A DNA stretch of 64,000 nucleotides, taken from an uncultured Pelagibacteraceae bacterium. GTDB lineage: Bacteria; Pseudomonadota; Alphaproteobacteria; Pelagibacterales; Pelagibacteraceae. The DNA lies in the NCBI GenBank assembly GCA_902634885.1, contig CACPLR010000001.1, forward strand, positions 98,394 to 162,393. The letters run 5' to 3'. The translations under genes were made by a program, and so were the position numbers. The notes below the pieces were generated by a model that saw only the letters and a program-made list of their open reading frames with translations, was not told the origin of the DNA and searched no databases. Each line of letters begins with the position of its first letter. Positions within the stretch are counted from its first letter, which is position 1. This document shows, in pieces, positions 56,871 through 64,000 of this stretch.

Positions 56871-58010
56871 TTAGCTCGAAGCGATTTTTTTTTTAGGATC
56901 AAAGAATGGTTTTTCTACAATGGTGCAATTGACTATTTTATCTTCAATTTTAACTTGTAATTTTGTTCCTATTTTTGCGTACTTTATATTCACCATTGCT
57001 AAAGCAATATTTTTTTTCAGTCGTGGTGAGTACACAGCCGATGTAATTTTTCCAATTTTCTCACTTTTATTCATTATAGGCCAAAAAGTTGTATTAGGTC
57101 CTGAAAGCTGATCACAGTATAACTCAATGCCAACTTGTTTTCTTTTAATTCCATCTTTTTTAATTTTTTTTAATGCATCTTTACCAACGAAATTTACATC
57201 ACTTTCTAAATTGACCAATCTATCAAGACCTAGTTCAAAAGGATTAGTATTAATGTCCGCATCAGCATGATAAGATAGCATTCCTCCTTCAATTCTTCTT
57301 ATTGATGATGTATGTCCAGGCTTAAGACCAAAGTCTTTTCCTGCAGACATAATTTTTTCATATAAGTCATCACCTTTTGATCCATCTCTTAAAAATATTT
57401 CATATCCTAGTTCACTTGACCAGCCTGTTCTTGAAATAATCAATGGAATTCCATCGAGATTAAATTCTTTTAGCCAATAGTATTTCAAATCTTTAATACT
57501 CTTACCGAATAGGCTAACCATAATCTCTCCTGATTTTGGACCTTGTAATTGCAGAGGTGAAACGTCAGGCTCTGTAATTTTTACATTTAAACCAGAATTT
57601 ATTGCAACTCCTTGAGCCCAAAACAATACATCGCTGTCAGCAAGTGATAGCCAAAAATGATTCGTATCAAGTCTTAATAAAACTGGGTCGTTTAAAATTC
57701 CACCATCATTATTAACTATTAAAACATATTTGCATTGACCCACTGCAAGTTTAGATAAATCCCTTGGAGTTAATAATTGTATAAATTTGAATGCATCTGG
57801 CCCTGTTATCTCAACCTGTCTTTCAACCGCAACATCACATAAAATAGCTTTTTCAATCAAATTCCAAAAATTTTGTTCGGGACTCCCAAAATCTCTTGGA
57901 ATATACATATGGTTATAAACTGAAAATCCTTTAGCGCCGTATCTTACTGTTGCATTGAAATATGGAGATTTTCTAATTTGTGTACCAAAACCAAAGTTTT
58001 TATCTGTCAT
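56871..58010 (-). CDS. dmdA: GcvT-family demethylase, probably DMSP demethylase DmdA
   Basis: A 379-residue folate-dependent enzyme of the glycine-cleavage T-protein fold. It begins with FGTQIRKSPYFNATVRYG, shows VAVERQVEITGPDA, and SRTGWSSELGYEIFL, with HTSSIRRIEGGM later. DmdA moves one methyl of dimethylsulfoniopropionate to tetrahydrofolate. Its length and the FGTQIRKSP start fit the SAR11 DmdA group as I know it; a non-DmdA GcvT paralogue cannot be excluded without a tree. No ribosome site is visible. Confidence 0.7.
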   Translation of the reverse strand: MTDKNFGFGTQIRKSPYFNATVRYGAKGFSVYNHMYIPRDFGSPEQNFWNLIEKAILCDVAVERQVEITGPDAFKFIQLLTPRDLSKLAVGQCKYVLIVNNDGGILNDPVLLRLDTNHFWLSLADSDVLFWAQGVAINSGLNVKITEPDVSPLQLQGPKSGEIMVSLFGKSIKDLKYYWLKEFNLDGIPLIISRTGWSSELGYEIFLRDGSKGDDLYEKIMSAGKDFGLKPGHTSSIRRIEGGMLSYHADADINTNPFELGLDRLVNLESDVNFVGKDALKKIKKDGIKRKQVGIELYCDQLSGPNTTFWPIMNKSEKIGKITSAVYSPRLKKNIALAMVNIKYAKIGTKLQVKIEDKIVNCTIVEKPFFDPKKKIASS

Positions 58011-58016
58011 GGTGAG

Positions 58017-58043
58017 TGCATAGCAGAAAGCAAATTTTATGCA
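58017..58043 (-). other. Possible hairpin in the dmdA-like leader
   Basis: TGCATA and TATGCA flank a 15-base loop, ending 6 bases before the start codon. The stem is only 6 base pairs. It could influence translation, because no Shine-Dalgarno site is visible there. Confidence 0.3.
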
Positions 58044-58107
58044 AAGAAATTTGTATTTAAGACAATTTAATTAATTTAAAAAATAAAATATTAGTCTAAT
58101 TTGTTTT

Positions 58108-58272
58108 ATGGTTAAAATTGTCTTACCCGTAATTATTCTACTACTAATAGTTATATTTTGGAAAAAAATAGAAGATTATTTTTTTCAAAAATTCAAATTT
58201 AAAATAAATTATATTATTGTAGCAATATTAATTATTGCCTTGTCAATTCTCGGAATATTATTATATGACTGA
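58108..58272 (+). CDS. Small two-helix membrane protein
   Basis: An ATG-started 54-codon frame. Two hydrophobic helices (VLPVIILLLIVIFW and IIVAILIIALSILGILLY) flank a basic/aromatic loop. It ends two bases before the GNAT gene, which supports it as a real, co-transcribed gene. Not recognised. Confidence 0.55.
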   Translation: MVKIVLPVIILLLIVIFWKKIEDYFFQKFKFKINYIIVAILIIALSILGILLYD

Positions 58273-58274
58273 AT

Positions 58275-58526
58275 ATGATCAATCCAACAGATTACGAGTG
58301 CGTAGAAACTGAAGGTATAGTCACTTTCAAAAATAATAATACTACACTTGGATTCGCCAGATATAATGAAATAGGTGAAATAGAATACATATTTGTACAC
58401 CCTATGTTTAGAAGAAAAGGTTTAGCTAAAAAATTAATAAAAATCATTGAGAATAAAGTAGGTAAAAGACCAGTCCCCCAAGAACCAATTAGTCCTCTAG
58501 GTAAAAAATTATTTCAACTTCAGTAA
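58275..58526 (+). CDS. Small GNAT-type acetyltransferase domain protein
   Basis: An 83-residue protein holding the core of a GNAT fold: LGFARYNEIGEIEYIFVHPMFRRKGLAKKLI, with RRKGLA as the acetyl-CoA loop. It is shorter than most GNATs, as in the YjdJ/Yidj-like N-acetyltransferase group. Substrate unknown. It is followed by the TauE/SafE gene after 6 bases. Confidence 0.78.
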   Translation: MINPTDYECVETEGIVTFKNNNTTLGFARYNEIGEIEYIFVHPMFRRKGLAKKLIKIIENKVGKRPVPQEPISPLGKKLFQLQ

Positions 58527-58532
58527 AACTGA

Positions 58533-59279
58533 ATGGAAATTAATCTTATTTTCCTAATTTCAGTAATACCAGCAATTATTTTATTTGGAATTGCAAAATC
58601 TGGATTAGGAGGATCCATAGCTTTAATTTCAATTCCATTAATGACACTATCAATGTCATTAACAGAGGCATTAGCAATTATGCTGCCAATTTTAATTTTT
58701 TCAGATTTTATAGCGGTTTATAGATTTAGAAAAGAATTTGATCTTGAAACTTTAAAGTTAATCATTCCATCAGCTGCAATTGGAATTATTATTGGATCAT
58801 TTACATTTTCATATTTTTCTGAAGATCTTTTAAAATCTCTAATAGGATTAATGGGTTTTTTGTTTGCGAGTCATTACTTCATATTTAAAAAAGACAAAAT
58901 CAAACCACATAAAAAAAATAAGGTTAAAGGCTCAATTTGTACAATTGTTGCAGGTTTTACATCATTTTGTGTTCATGCTGGAGGTACGCCTACAAGTATT
59001 TATTTATTACCATTAAGACTAAAAAAAGAAATTTATGTTGGGACTAGAGTAATTTTTTTTACGTTTGTAAACTTAATAAAGCTACCTCTGTATATTCATT
59101 TATCTATGATGAATACAGGAACTTTAATTAGCTCTATAATGTTATTTCCTCTCTCGATATTAGGTATTTATATTGGTTTTAAATTACTAAAAATAATTGA
59201 GGAAAACTTATTCTATAATATAATTTATGCTTTAATTTTAATCAGTAGTTCAAAAATGATTTATGATTTTCTTATTTAA
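58533..59279 (+). CDS. TauE/SafE-family permease
   Basis: A 248-residue membrane protein with about eight helices. Typical TauE/SafE parts are the early GIAKSGLGGSIALISIPLM and the mid-protein FTSFCVHAGGTPTSIYLLP. Family members export sulfite, sulfoacetate or other organosulfur anions. Sulfite from taurine or other sulfonates is a sensible candidate here, by context only. Confidence 0.86.
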   Translation: MEINLIFLISVIPAIILFGIAKSGLGGSIALISIPLMTLSMSLTEALAIMLPILIFSDFIAVYRFRKEFDLETLKLIIPSAAIGIIIGSFTFSYFSEDLLKSLIGLMGFLFASHYFIFKKDKIKPHKKNKVKGSICTIVAGFTSFCVHAGGTPTSIYLLPLRLKKEIYVGTRVIFFTFVNLIKLPLYIHLSMMNTGTLISSIMLFPLSILGIYIGFKLLKIIEENLFYNIIYALILISSSKMIYDFLI

Positions 59280-59315
59280 ATCTTTCATAAATTTTTAAAA
59301 TATATATAAAGAAAA

Positions 59316-59379
59316 ATAGGGGTGTCCAATTGGACTGAGAAATACTCTTTGAACCTGTCCGGTAATTCAGAAAGGGAGA
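59316..59379 (+). promoter_or_regulatory. TPP (THI element) riboswitch
   Basis: The core TPP motifs are present in the right order: GGGGTG, CTGAGA (59335-59340) and CTTTGAACCTG (59347-59357), then GGTAATTC and AGGGAG. The closing AGGGAG (59373-59378) is also the Shine-Dalgarno for the ATG at 59383. TPP binding should therefore block translation directly. Confidence 0.93.
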
Positions 59380-59382
59380 AAA

Positions 59383-60813
59383 ATGAATAACTTAAATTTA
59401 CTAAGCCAACAAACTGCAATTTTATTAGTTCTTGGAATATCAATAATATTTGTAATTGTTGGAACAGTTTACTCAAAAAAATTTAGAGGATTAAATAATT
59501 ATCTTTTAGCAAATAGATCTGTTGGAACATTTTCTTTAACCTCAAGTTTAGTTGCATCAGCACTGGGTGCATGGATATTATTTGGACCCGCATCAGCTGC
59601 TACTTGGGGTGGAATAGGGGCTGTTATTGGATATGCATTAGGTACTGCCTTCCCATTATTTATTTTAATTTACATTGGCACAACCTTTAGAAAAAAATAT
59701 TCAAAAGGAAGAACTTTGATTGAGGTTATTAGATTAAAATATGGACCTAATTTATTTAAATTAGTTTTAGTTTTATCAATATTTTACATGACTATCTTTT
59801 TAATTGCTGAAGTAACAGCTGTTTCAATGTTAATTAATTATATTTCAGGGACTGATTTGTGGATAACAGCTTTAATTGTTATTATTAGTTCTCTAGCTTA
59901 TACATTATATGGAGGTCTAAGAGCGTCTATTTTTACAGACAATATTCAATTTATATTTTTTATTGTTTTATTGATAATTGCTCTCTCTTATTTGATAAAC
60001 TTTAATTCAAATGTATTTAACTTTGACTATATTAGAGTAAAACAACCTCAATTATTAAGTATAAATTATCTACCTAATTTTACAGCTGGTCTTACATTTT
60101 TTATTGCAGTTGCAGCTACAAATCTATTTCACCAGGGAAATTGGCAAAGAGTTTATGCTGCAAAGAATAATAAAGTTTTAAAAAAAAGTTTAGTTCTTTC
60201 CTTTTTAATAATTATTCCAATTGTTTTTTTTATGGGTTTTTCAGGATTAGTTGCAGCATCATCAGAAAATACAGTCGTGCCTGATCTTGCTTTTTTTCAG
60301 TTACTTTTAAAAGATCAATATTTAACTATTTCAGTTATTATAATTTTTTTAGCAATATCATTAACAGTGAGCAGTATTGATACGATTATTAACGCAATTT
60401 CTAGCTTAATTATTGTTGATGGAAAAAAAATCGTAAAAATAAAAAATTATGATTTGTTGTCTAAACAGATAATAATCATACTATCCATCATTGCATTATT
60501 TGTAGCCTCAAAGGGTTTGAGTATTTTATATTTATTCTTATTAGCTGATCTTTTTTGCTGTGCAGCAGTATTAAGTATTTTTAATGGATTTTATTCAAAA
60601 ACATTTTTCGAGAAAAATGCATATATCTCAATAATTGTGGGTCTAATCGCTGGTTTATTATTATTTCCAAGTCCAGACTTTTCTAAGTCTATTTTAATTG
60701 GAATAATTTTTCCAGTTGATCTATTTCCAAGTTTTGTCTCTCAATCGTTGTTATTTCTGTCATTTTTGACCGCGACTTTTGCTCCTTTATTGACATGGAA
60801 TTTAAAAAAATAA
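59383..60813 (+). CDS. thiV: Sodium:solute symporter, probable thiamin-precursor (HMP) transporter
   Basis: A 476-residue SSS-family symporter with about thirteen helices (SVGTFSLTSSLVASALGAWILFGPASAATWGG near the N-terminus). In SAR11 a TPP-riboswitch-controlled SSS gene, thiV, is proposed to import the pyrimidine thiamin precursor HMP, needed because these cells cannot make it. The riboswitch directly upstream matches that arrangement. HMP as substrate is established only by inference in the literature known to me. Confidence 0.85.
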   Translation: MNNLNLLSQQTAILLVLGISIIFVIVGTVYSKKFRGLNNYLLANRSVGTFSLTSSLVASALGAWILFGPASAATWGGIGAVIGYALGTAFPLFILIYIGTTFRKKYSKGRTLIEVIRLKYGPNLFKLVLVLSIFYMTIFLIAEVTAVSMLINYISGTDLWITALIVIISSLAYTLYGGLRASIFTDNIQFIFFIVLLIIALSYLINFNSNVFNFDYIRVKQPQLLSINYLPNFTAGLTFFIAVAATNLFHQGNWQRVYAAKNNKVLKKSLVLSFLIIIPIVFFMGFSGLVAASSENTVVPDLAFFQLLLKDQYLTISVIIIFLAISLTVSSIDTIINAISSLIIVDGKKIVKIKNYDLLSKQIIIILSIIALFVASKGLSILYLFLLADLFCCAAVLSIFNGFYSKTFFEKNAYISIIVGLIAGLLLFPSPDFSKSILIGIIFPVDLFPSFVSQSLLFLSFLTATFAPLLTWNLKK

Positions 60814-60878
60814 CTATTTTGAAAGATATTTTTAACTATTTAATTTTCTAAATTTATAGATATGATTATCTAAATTCA

Positions 60879-61988
60879 ATGATTAATTATATTATCCCAT
60901 TTCTTATACTTATTTTGATTGTGGTATTTATTCACGAGTATGGCCATTATTATTTTGCAAAAAAATATGGAGTTGGAGTAACCGATTTTTCAATTGGATT
61001 TGGTAAAGAAATATTTGGATGGAACGATAAATCAGGTACTAGATGGAAAATTTGTTGGATACCTTTAGGCGGTTATGTAAAATTTTTTGGTGACAGAAAT
61101 GTTTTTTCACAAGCTGATCAAGAGGAATTATTAAAAAAATATAATAAAGAAGACCAAGAAAAATTATTTGTAACTAAACCTTTATACCAAAGAGCATGGA
61201 TTGTATTTGGCGGTCCATTAGCCAACTTTATTTTAGCAATTTTTATATTTCTCTTTATTTATATGTTTATTGGTAAAGATTTTACTCCTGCTGTTATTGA
61301 TGAAGTTCAAAAAGATAGCCCTGCAGAAATAGCAGGTTTAAAGAAAAATGATATAATATTAGAAATAGATAATAATAAAGTAGAGAGTATTTTGGATGTT
61401 TCTAAATTTATCGCAATGTCGACATCAGATTTTGTTGATTTCAAAGTATCAAGATTTGAAAACGAAATATTATTAAAAGTAAAACCCAATCTAGTAGAAA
61501 GTGAAGATAACTTAGGAAACAAACTTAAGAAAAGGATGGTGGGTATTAAATTGAGTGCTTATAATGATAAAATTAATCACGTTAAATTAGGTCCTGCACA
61601 AGCATTAGTTCAATCATTTAATGAGGTGTATTTCGTAACCGTTTCATCGTTAAAATATCTTGGTTCTATGATTGTTGGAAAAGGAGACACCTCACAGTTG
61701 GGGGGTCCAATAAGAATAGCTAAAATATCAGGGCAAGTTGCGGAATTTGGTGTTATTCCATTTATTAGTATGATGGCCTATATCTCAATAAGCCTCGGTT
61801 TAATTAACTTATTTCCCATCCCAATGTTAGATGGAGGCCATTTAATGTTTTATGGATTTGAGAAAATTTTAGGACGTCCCTTAAGCCAAAAAACTCAAGA
61901 AGGATTTTTTCGAATCGGGATGTTTTTATTGCTTTCATTGATGTTTTTCGTGACTTTTAATGACCTTAGAGATTTGGGCTTATTTTAA
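60879..61988 (+). CDS. rseP: RIP zinc metalloprotease RseP
   Basis: A 369-residue site-2 protease embedded in the inner membrane. The zinc site is HEYGH in FIHEYGHYYFAKKYG, and the third ligand is in the late MLDGGHLMFYG. One PDZ domain is seen (DEVQKDSPAEIAGLKKNDIILEID). RseP cleaves anti-sigma factors and signal-peptide remnants. It is usually followed by bamA; here an HU gene follows, so the usual cluster has been rearranged. Confidence 0.93.
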   Translation: MINYIIPFLILILIVVFIHEYGHYYFAKKYGVGVTDFSIGFGKEIFGWNDKSGTRWKICWIPLGGYVKFFGDRNVFSQADQEELLKKYNKEDQEKLFVTKPLYQRAWIVFGGPLANFILAIFIFLFIYMFIGKDFTPAVIDEVQKDSPAEIAGLKKNDIILEIDNNKVESILDVSKFIAMSTSDFVDFKVSRFENEILLKVKPNLVESEDNLGNKLKKRMVGIKLSAYNDKINHVKLGPAQALVQSFNEVYFVTVSSLKYLGSMIVGKGDTSQLGGPIRIAKISGQVAEFGVIPFISMMAYISISLGLINLFPIPMLDGGHLMFYGFEKILGRPLSQKTQEGFFRIGMFLLLSLMFFVTFNDLRDLGLF

Positions 61989-62134
61989 GGGGTTTTTTTA
62001 GATATAAAAAATCAATAAAATCAACGGTTTTTCACCACTACATATTGTATAAAATATTTTATAACATACTAAAAAAAAGCTTGAAATATCAATGATTTTG
62101 TTAAGTATTAAATCTTTAAACCTGGAGCTAAAAA

Positions 62135-62410
62135 ATGAATAAAAAACAATTAGTCGCTAAATTATCTGGTTCTTTAAATCAAAGTAAAGCTGATGCTGAG
62201 CGTACTTTTGATACCATTACAAACACTATTCTGGACGCTTTGAAAAATGATGATTCAGTAAAAATAGCGGGTTTTGGTACATATAAAGTGGCTAAAAGAA
62301 AAGCAAGAATTGGAAGAAATCCGAGAACTGGAGAACAAATCCAAATCGCTGCTTCTCAAAAGGTAAAATTTTTACCTGCTAAAGCACTTAAAGAAGTTTT
62401 CAATAAATAA
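62135..62410 (+). CDS. hup: HU-family DNA-binding protein
   Basis: A 91-residue histone-like protein that bends and compacts DNA. The start MNKKQLVAKLSG, GFGTYKVAKRKARIGRNPRTGE with the DNA-contacting arm, and the VKFLPAKALKE end are diagnostic. A GGAG precedes the ATG. A hairpin terminator follows. Confidence 0.95.
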   Translation: MNKKQLVAKLSGSLNQSKADAERTFDTITNTILDALKNDDSVKIAGFGTYKVAKRKARIGRNPRTGEQIQIAASQKVKFLPAKALKEVFNK

Positions 62411-62421
62411 ACTTTTTTTCA

Positions 62422-62460
62422 ACAGCCTTTATCAAGTAAAAAGCTTGATAAAGGCTGTTT
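62422..62460 (+). terminator. Hairpin terminator after the HU gene
   Basis: A 15-base-pair perfect stem (ACAGCCTTTATCAAG with CTTGATAAAGGCTGT, loop of seven bases) follows 11 bases after the HU stop. The U-tract after it is short (three U), so termination may be partial. The amt-side dyad begins only four bases later. Confidence 0.75.
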
Positions 62461-62463
62461 CTA

Positions 62464-62480
62464 TATGCAAATACCGCATA
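62464..62480. promoter_or_regulatory. Candidate nitrogen-regulation operator upstream of amt
   Basis: TATGCAAATACCGCATA, a near-perfect dyad with 5-base arms TATGC/GCATA. It matches the site before glnA at 14 of 17 positions, including both arms. It lies 77 bases before the amt start, upstream of a possible promoter. Confidence 0.6.
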
Positions 62481-62556
62481 CCTATTTTTAATAACAATCA
62501 TTAGTTTTTAGTTTTTTTAAATCTATAAGTTTTATTTTTTAATTAACGGAGGTAAA

Positions 62557-63855
62557 ATGACTAAATTTTTAAAAAGACTTGCCGGTCCTTTATTAAGTAT
62601 ATTTTTCTTATTAAATATGACTAGTGCAGGTTACGCAGAGACAACAGTTTCTGCTGAAGTAAGTTTTATTTTTAATACTCTCCTGTTTTTAATTTGTGGT
62701 TTCTTGGTCATGTTCATGGCGGCCGGATTTGCAATGTTAGAATCAGGTATGGTTACATCAAAAAGTGTATCTGTAATTTGTGCAAAAAATATTGGTTTAT
62801 TCTCAATTGCCGCAATAATGTTTTGGTTAGTAGGTTACAATCTTGCCTATGGCATTCCAGAAGGTGGCTATATTGGTAAATTTATACCATGGTCAGACGC
62901 AAGTGCTGTAGATACTGGCTACTCTGATGGTTCAGATTGGTATTTTCAAATGGTATTCTGTGCAACAACAGTATCAATTGTATCTGGAACTTTAGCTGAG
63001 AGAATTAAATTATGGCCTTTCTTTTTATTTGCTGCAATTTTAGCAGGAATTATTTATCCAATTGTTATGGGATGGCAATGGGGCGGTGGCTGGTTAGCAG
63101 CCGCTGGTTTCTCAGATTTTGCTGGATCAACTTTGGTTCACTCAACAGGTGGAGCTGCAGCATTAGCTGGAGCAATCATTCTAGGTCCAAGACTAGGTAG
63201 ATTCACTAAAAAGGGTGATCCTGCACCAGTAAAACCATTTGCTGCATCTTCAATACCGCTTGTAACTCTAGGAATATTCATTCTATGGTTAGGTTGGTTT
63301 GGATTTAACGGTGGATCTCAATTAGCAATGGGTACAGCAGATGATGCAATTGCAGTATCAAGTATATTCATAAACACATTACTTGCAGGTGCAGGTGGAG
63401 TAATGGCAGCAGGTGCGGTCACAAGATTAAGTGGAAAAACAGACGTTGTACAGATGTTAAACGGATGTATAGGTGGTCTTGTAGCGATTACTGCAGAACC
63501 ATTAATGCCATCACCAATAGCCGCGATTTTAATTGGTGCAGTCGGTGGTGTAATAGTTGTTTATGGAACTAAGTTTTTAATGAGCGTAAAAATTGACGAT
63601 GTTGTTGGTGCAGTACCAGCTCACTTGTTTGCAGGAATTTGGGGAACATTAATTGTTCCAGCTACAAATCCAGATGCAAACTTTGGTGCACAAGCTTTAG
63701 GTGTAGTTTCAATTAATGCATTTGTATTTGTTGTAGCTTACATCGTATGGTCAATCATGAAAGCAACAATAGGTATCAGATTAAGTAAGGAAGCTGAGAC
63801 GAAAGGTACTGACGTATCTGAAACTGGAGTTGTAGCTTACGCGATAAGAGACTAA
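62557..63855 (+). CDS. amt: Ammonium transporter
   Basis: A 432-residue Amt/MEP channel protein with a signal peptide (about residues 1-28) and eleven helices. The twin histidines of the ammonium pathway lie in LVHSTGGAAALAG and VPAHLFAGIWGTLI; FCATTVSIVSGTLAERIK is also typical. It brings in ammonium for GlnA; the dyads before both genes suggest joint control. GGAGG precedes the ATG. No GlnK gene follows directly. Confidence 0.95.
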   Translation: MTKFLKRLAGPLLSIFFLLNMTSAGYAETTVSAEVSFIFNTLLFLICGFLVMFMAAGFAMLESGMVTSKSVSVICAKNIGLFSIAAIMFWLVGYNLAYGIPEGGYIGKFIPWSDASAVDTGYSDGSDWYFQMVFCATTVSIVSGTLAERIKLWPFFLFAAILAGIIYPIVMGWQWGGGWLAAAGFSDFAGSTLVHSTGGAAALAGAIILGPRLGRFTKKGDPAPVKPFAASSIPLVTLGIFILWLGWFGFNGGSQLAMGTADDAIAVSSIFINTLLAGAGGVMAAGAVTRLSGKTDVVQMLNGCIGGLVAITAEPLMPSPIAAILIGAVGGVIVVYGTKFLMSVKIDDVVGAVPAHLFAGIWGTLIVPATNPDANFGAQALGVVSINAFVFVVAYIVWSIMKATIGIRLSKEAETKGTDVSETGVVAYAIRD

Positions 63856-63879
63856 TTAACCTCCCTCAAGTTAGTAACT

Positions 63880-63910
63880 AAAAAGGGCCCCATTATGGGG
63901 CCTTTTTTTT
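63880..63910. terminator. Bidirectional intrinsic terminator
   Basis: A GGCCCC/GGGGCC stem with a five-base loop (ATTAT) is flanked by A5 and T8, so it works on both strands. It separates amt from the convergent partial gene and is the strongest terminator in the window. Confidence 0.92.
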
Positions 63911-64000
63911 AACTAGTGTTTTTAATAAATTCTAAAACTTCTTTTGCGTGATCTTTTACTCTTACTGATCTCCACTCTTTTATTATTTTATTATTTTTGA
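63909..64000 (-). CDS. C-terminal end of an unidentified protein (continues beyond the window)
   Basis: On the minus strand the last 30 codons are open and end in TAA at the edge of the terminator. The visible residues include EWRSVRVKDHAKEVLEFI and then KNTS. No start is in the window and the family is not recognised. The convergent position after a bidirectional terminator supports it as a real gene end. Confidence 0.45.
   Translation of the reverse strand, partial: KNNKIIKEWRSVRVKDHAKEVLEFIKNTS

Noticed and set aside
62092..62142. A 16-codon ORF overlapping the HU start
   Set aside because: No ribosome site; it is probably a chance frame in the leader.
1..64000. CRISPR arrays, insertion sequences, prophage, tRNA or rRNA genes
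   Set aside because: No regularly spaced repeats, transposase, integrase or phage genes, or tRNA T-loop sequences were seen in the intergenic regions.

Overview
The window is an AT-rich, densely packed bacterial chromosome segment that reads as SAR11 (Pelagibacterales, Alphaproteobacteria). The grounds are low GC, near-zero intergenic space, and a characteristic gene set: a DMSP-demethylase-like GcvT paralogue, a taurine ABC transporter next to taurine-pyruvate aminotransferase and alanine dehydrogenase, a TPP riboswitch in front of a sodium:solute symporter (the SAR11 thiV arrangement), an IscR-SUF operon, Amt and GlnA. I saw no insertion sequence, prophage, CRISPR array, tRNA or rRNA. No stretch above about 300 bases lacks a gene; the longest gaps (about 120-190 bases) are promoter regions.

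Layout. 1-7.6 kb: end of a class A penicillin-binding protein, prfB with its programmed +1 frameshift, an AsmA/YhdP-like protein, tyrS, anmK and an alpha/beta hydrolase. 7.7-13.9 kb: iscR-sufB-sufC-sufD-sufS-sufU-sufT-sufA behind a near-perfect type 1 IscR site. 14.0-17.6 kb: a glutaminase gene broken by an internal deletion/frameshift, convergent with glnA. 17.6-31.8 kb: deacylase, DMT exporters, homocysteine methyltransferase, dehydrogenases, FAH-family enzyme, ppc, ccdA-like, flavin oxidoreductase, a gamma-butyrobetaine-hydroxylase-like dioxygenase, hisN-like phosphatase and others. 31.8-35.8 kb: a minus-strand run of about eleven very small genes; the first eight encode ferredoxin-like alpha/beta-barrel, NTF2-fold, secreted and unknown proteins, nearly all with strong Shine-Dalgarno sites. 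35.9-44.6 kb: cysE-cysK, peroxiredoxin, methyltransferase, racemase, transporters, an HpsN-like member of the HisD family and a phosphotransacetylase.

45.0-60.8 kb is rich in organosulfur functions: an Ldh2-family dehydrogenase, tauABC, tpa, ald, a redox cluster (cytochrome b561, thioredoxin, cytochrome c', cytochrome c, DUF4396), a YadGH-like ABC exporter, a dmdA-like gene, a TauE/SafE permease and the TPP-riboswitch-controlled symporter. 60.9-64 kb: rseP, an HU gene, amt, and the 3' end of an unidentified minus-strand gene.

Regulation visible in the sequence. A 17-base dyad (TATGCA-N5-YGCATA) lies upstream of both glnA and amt, 45 kb apart, with 14 of 17 bases identical; it is the best candidate here for an undescribed regulatory system (nitrogen control). 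Convergent genes repeatedly share a 4-base stop overlap (TTAA/TTAG) with no terminator between them. An intrinsic terminator separates tauA from tauBC. The eight-gene small-protein operon near 33-35.8 kb is the best candidate for an undescribed protein system.
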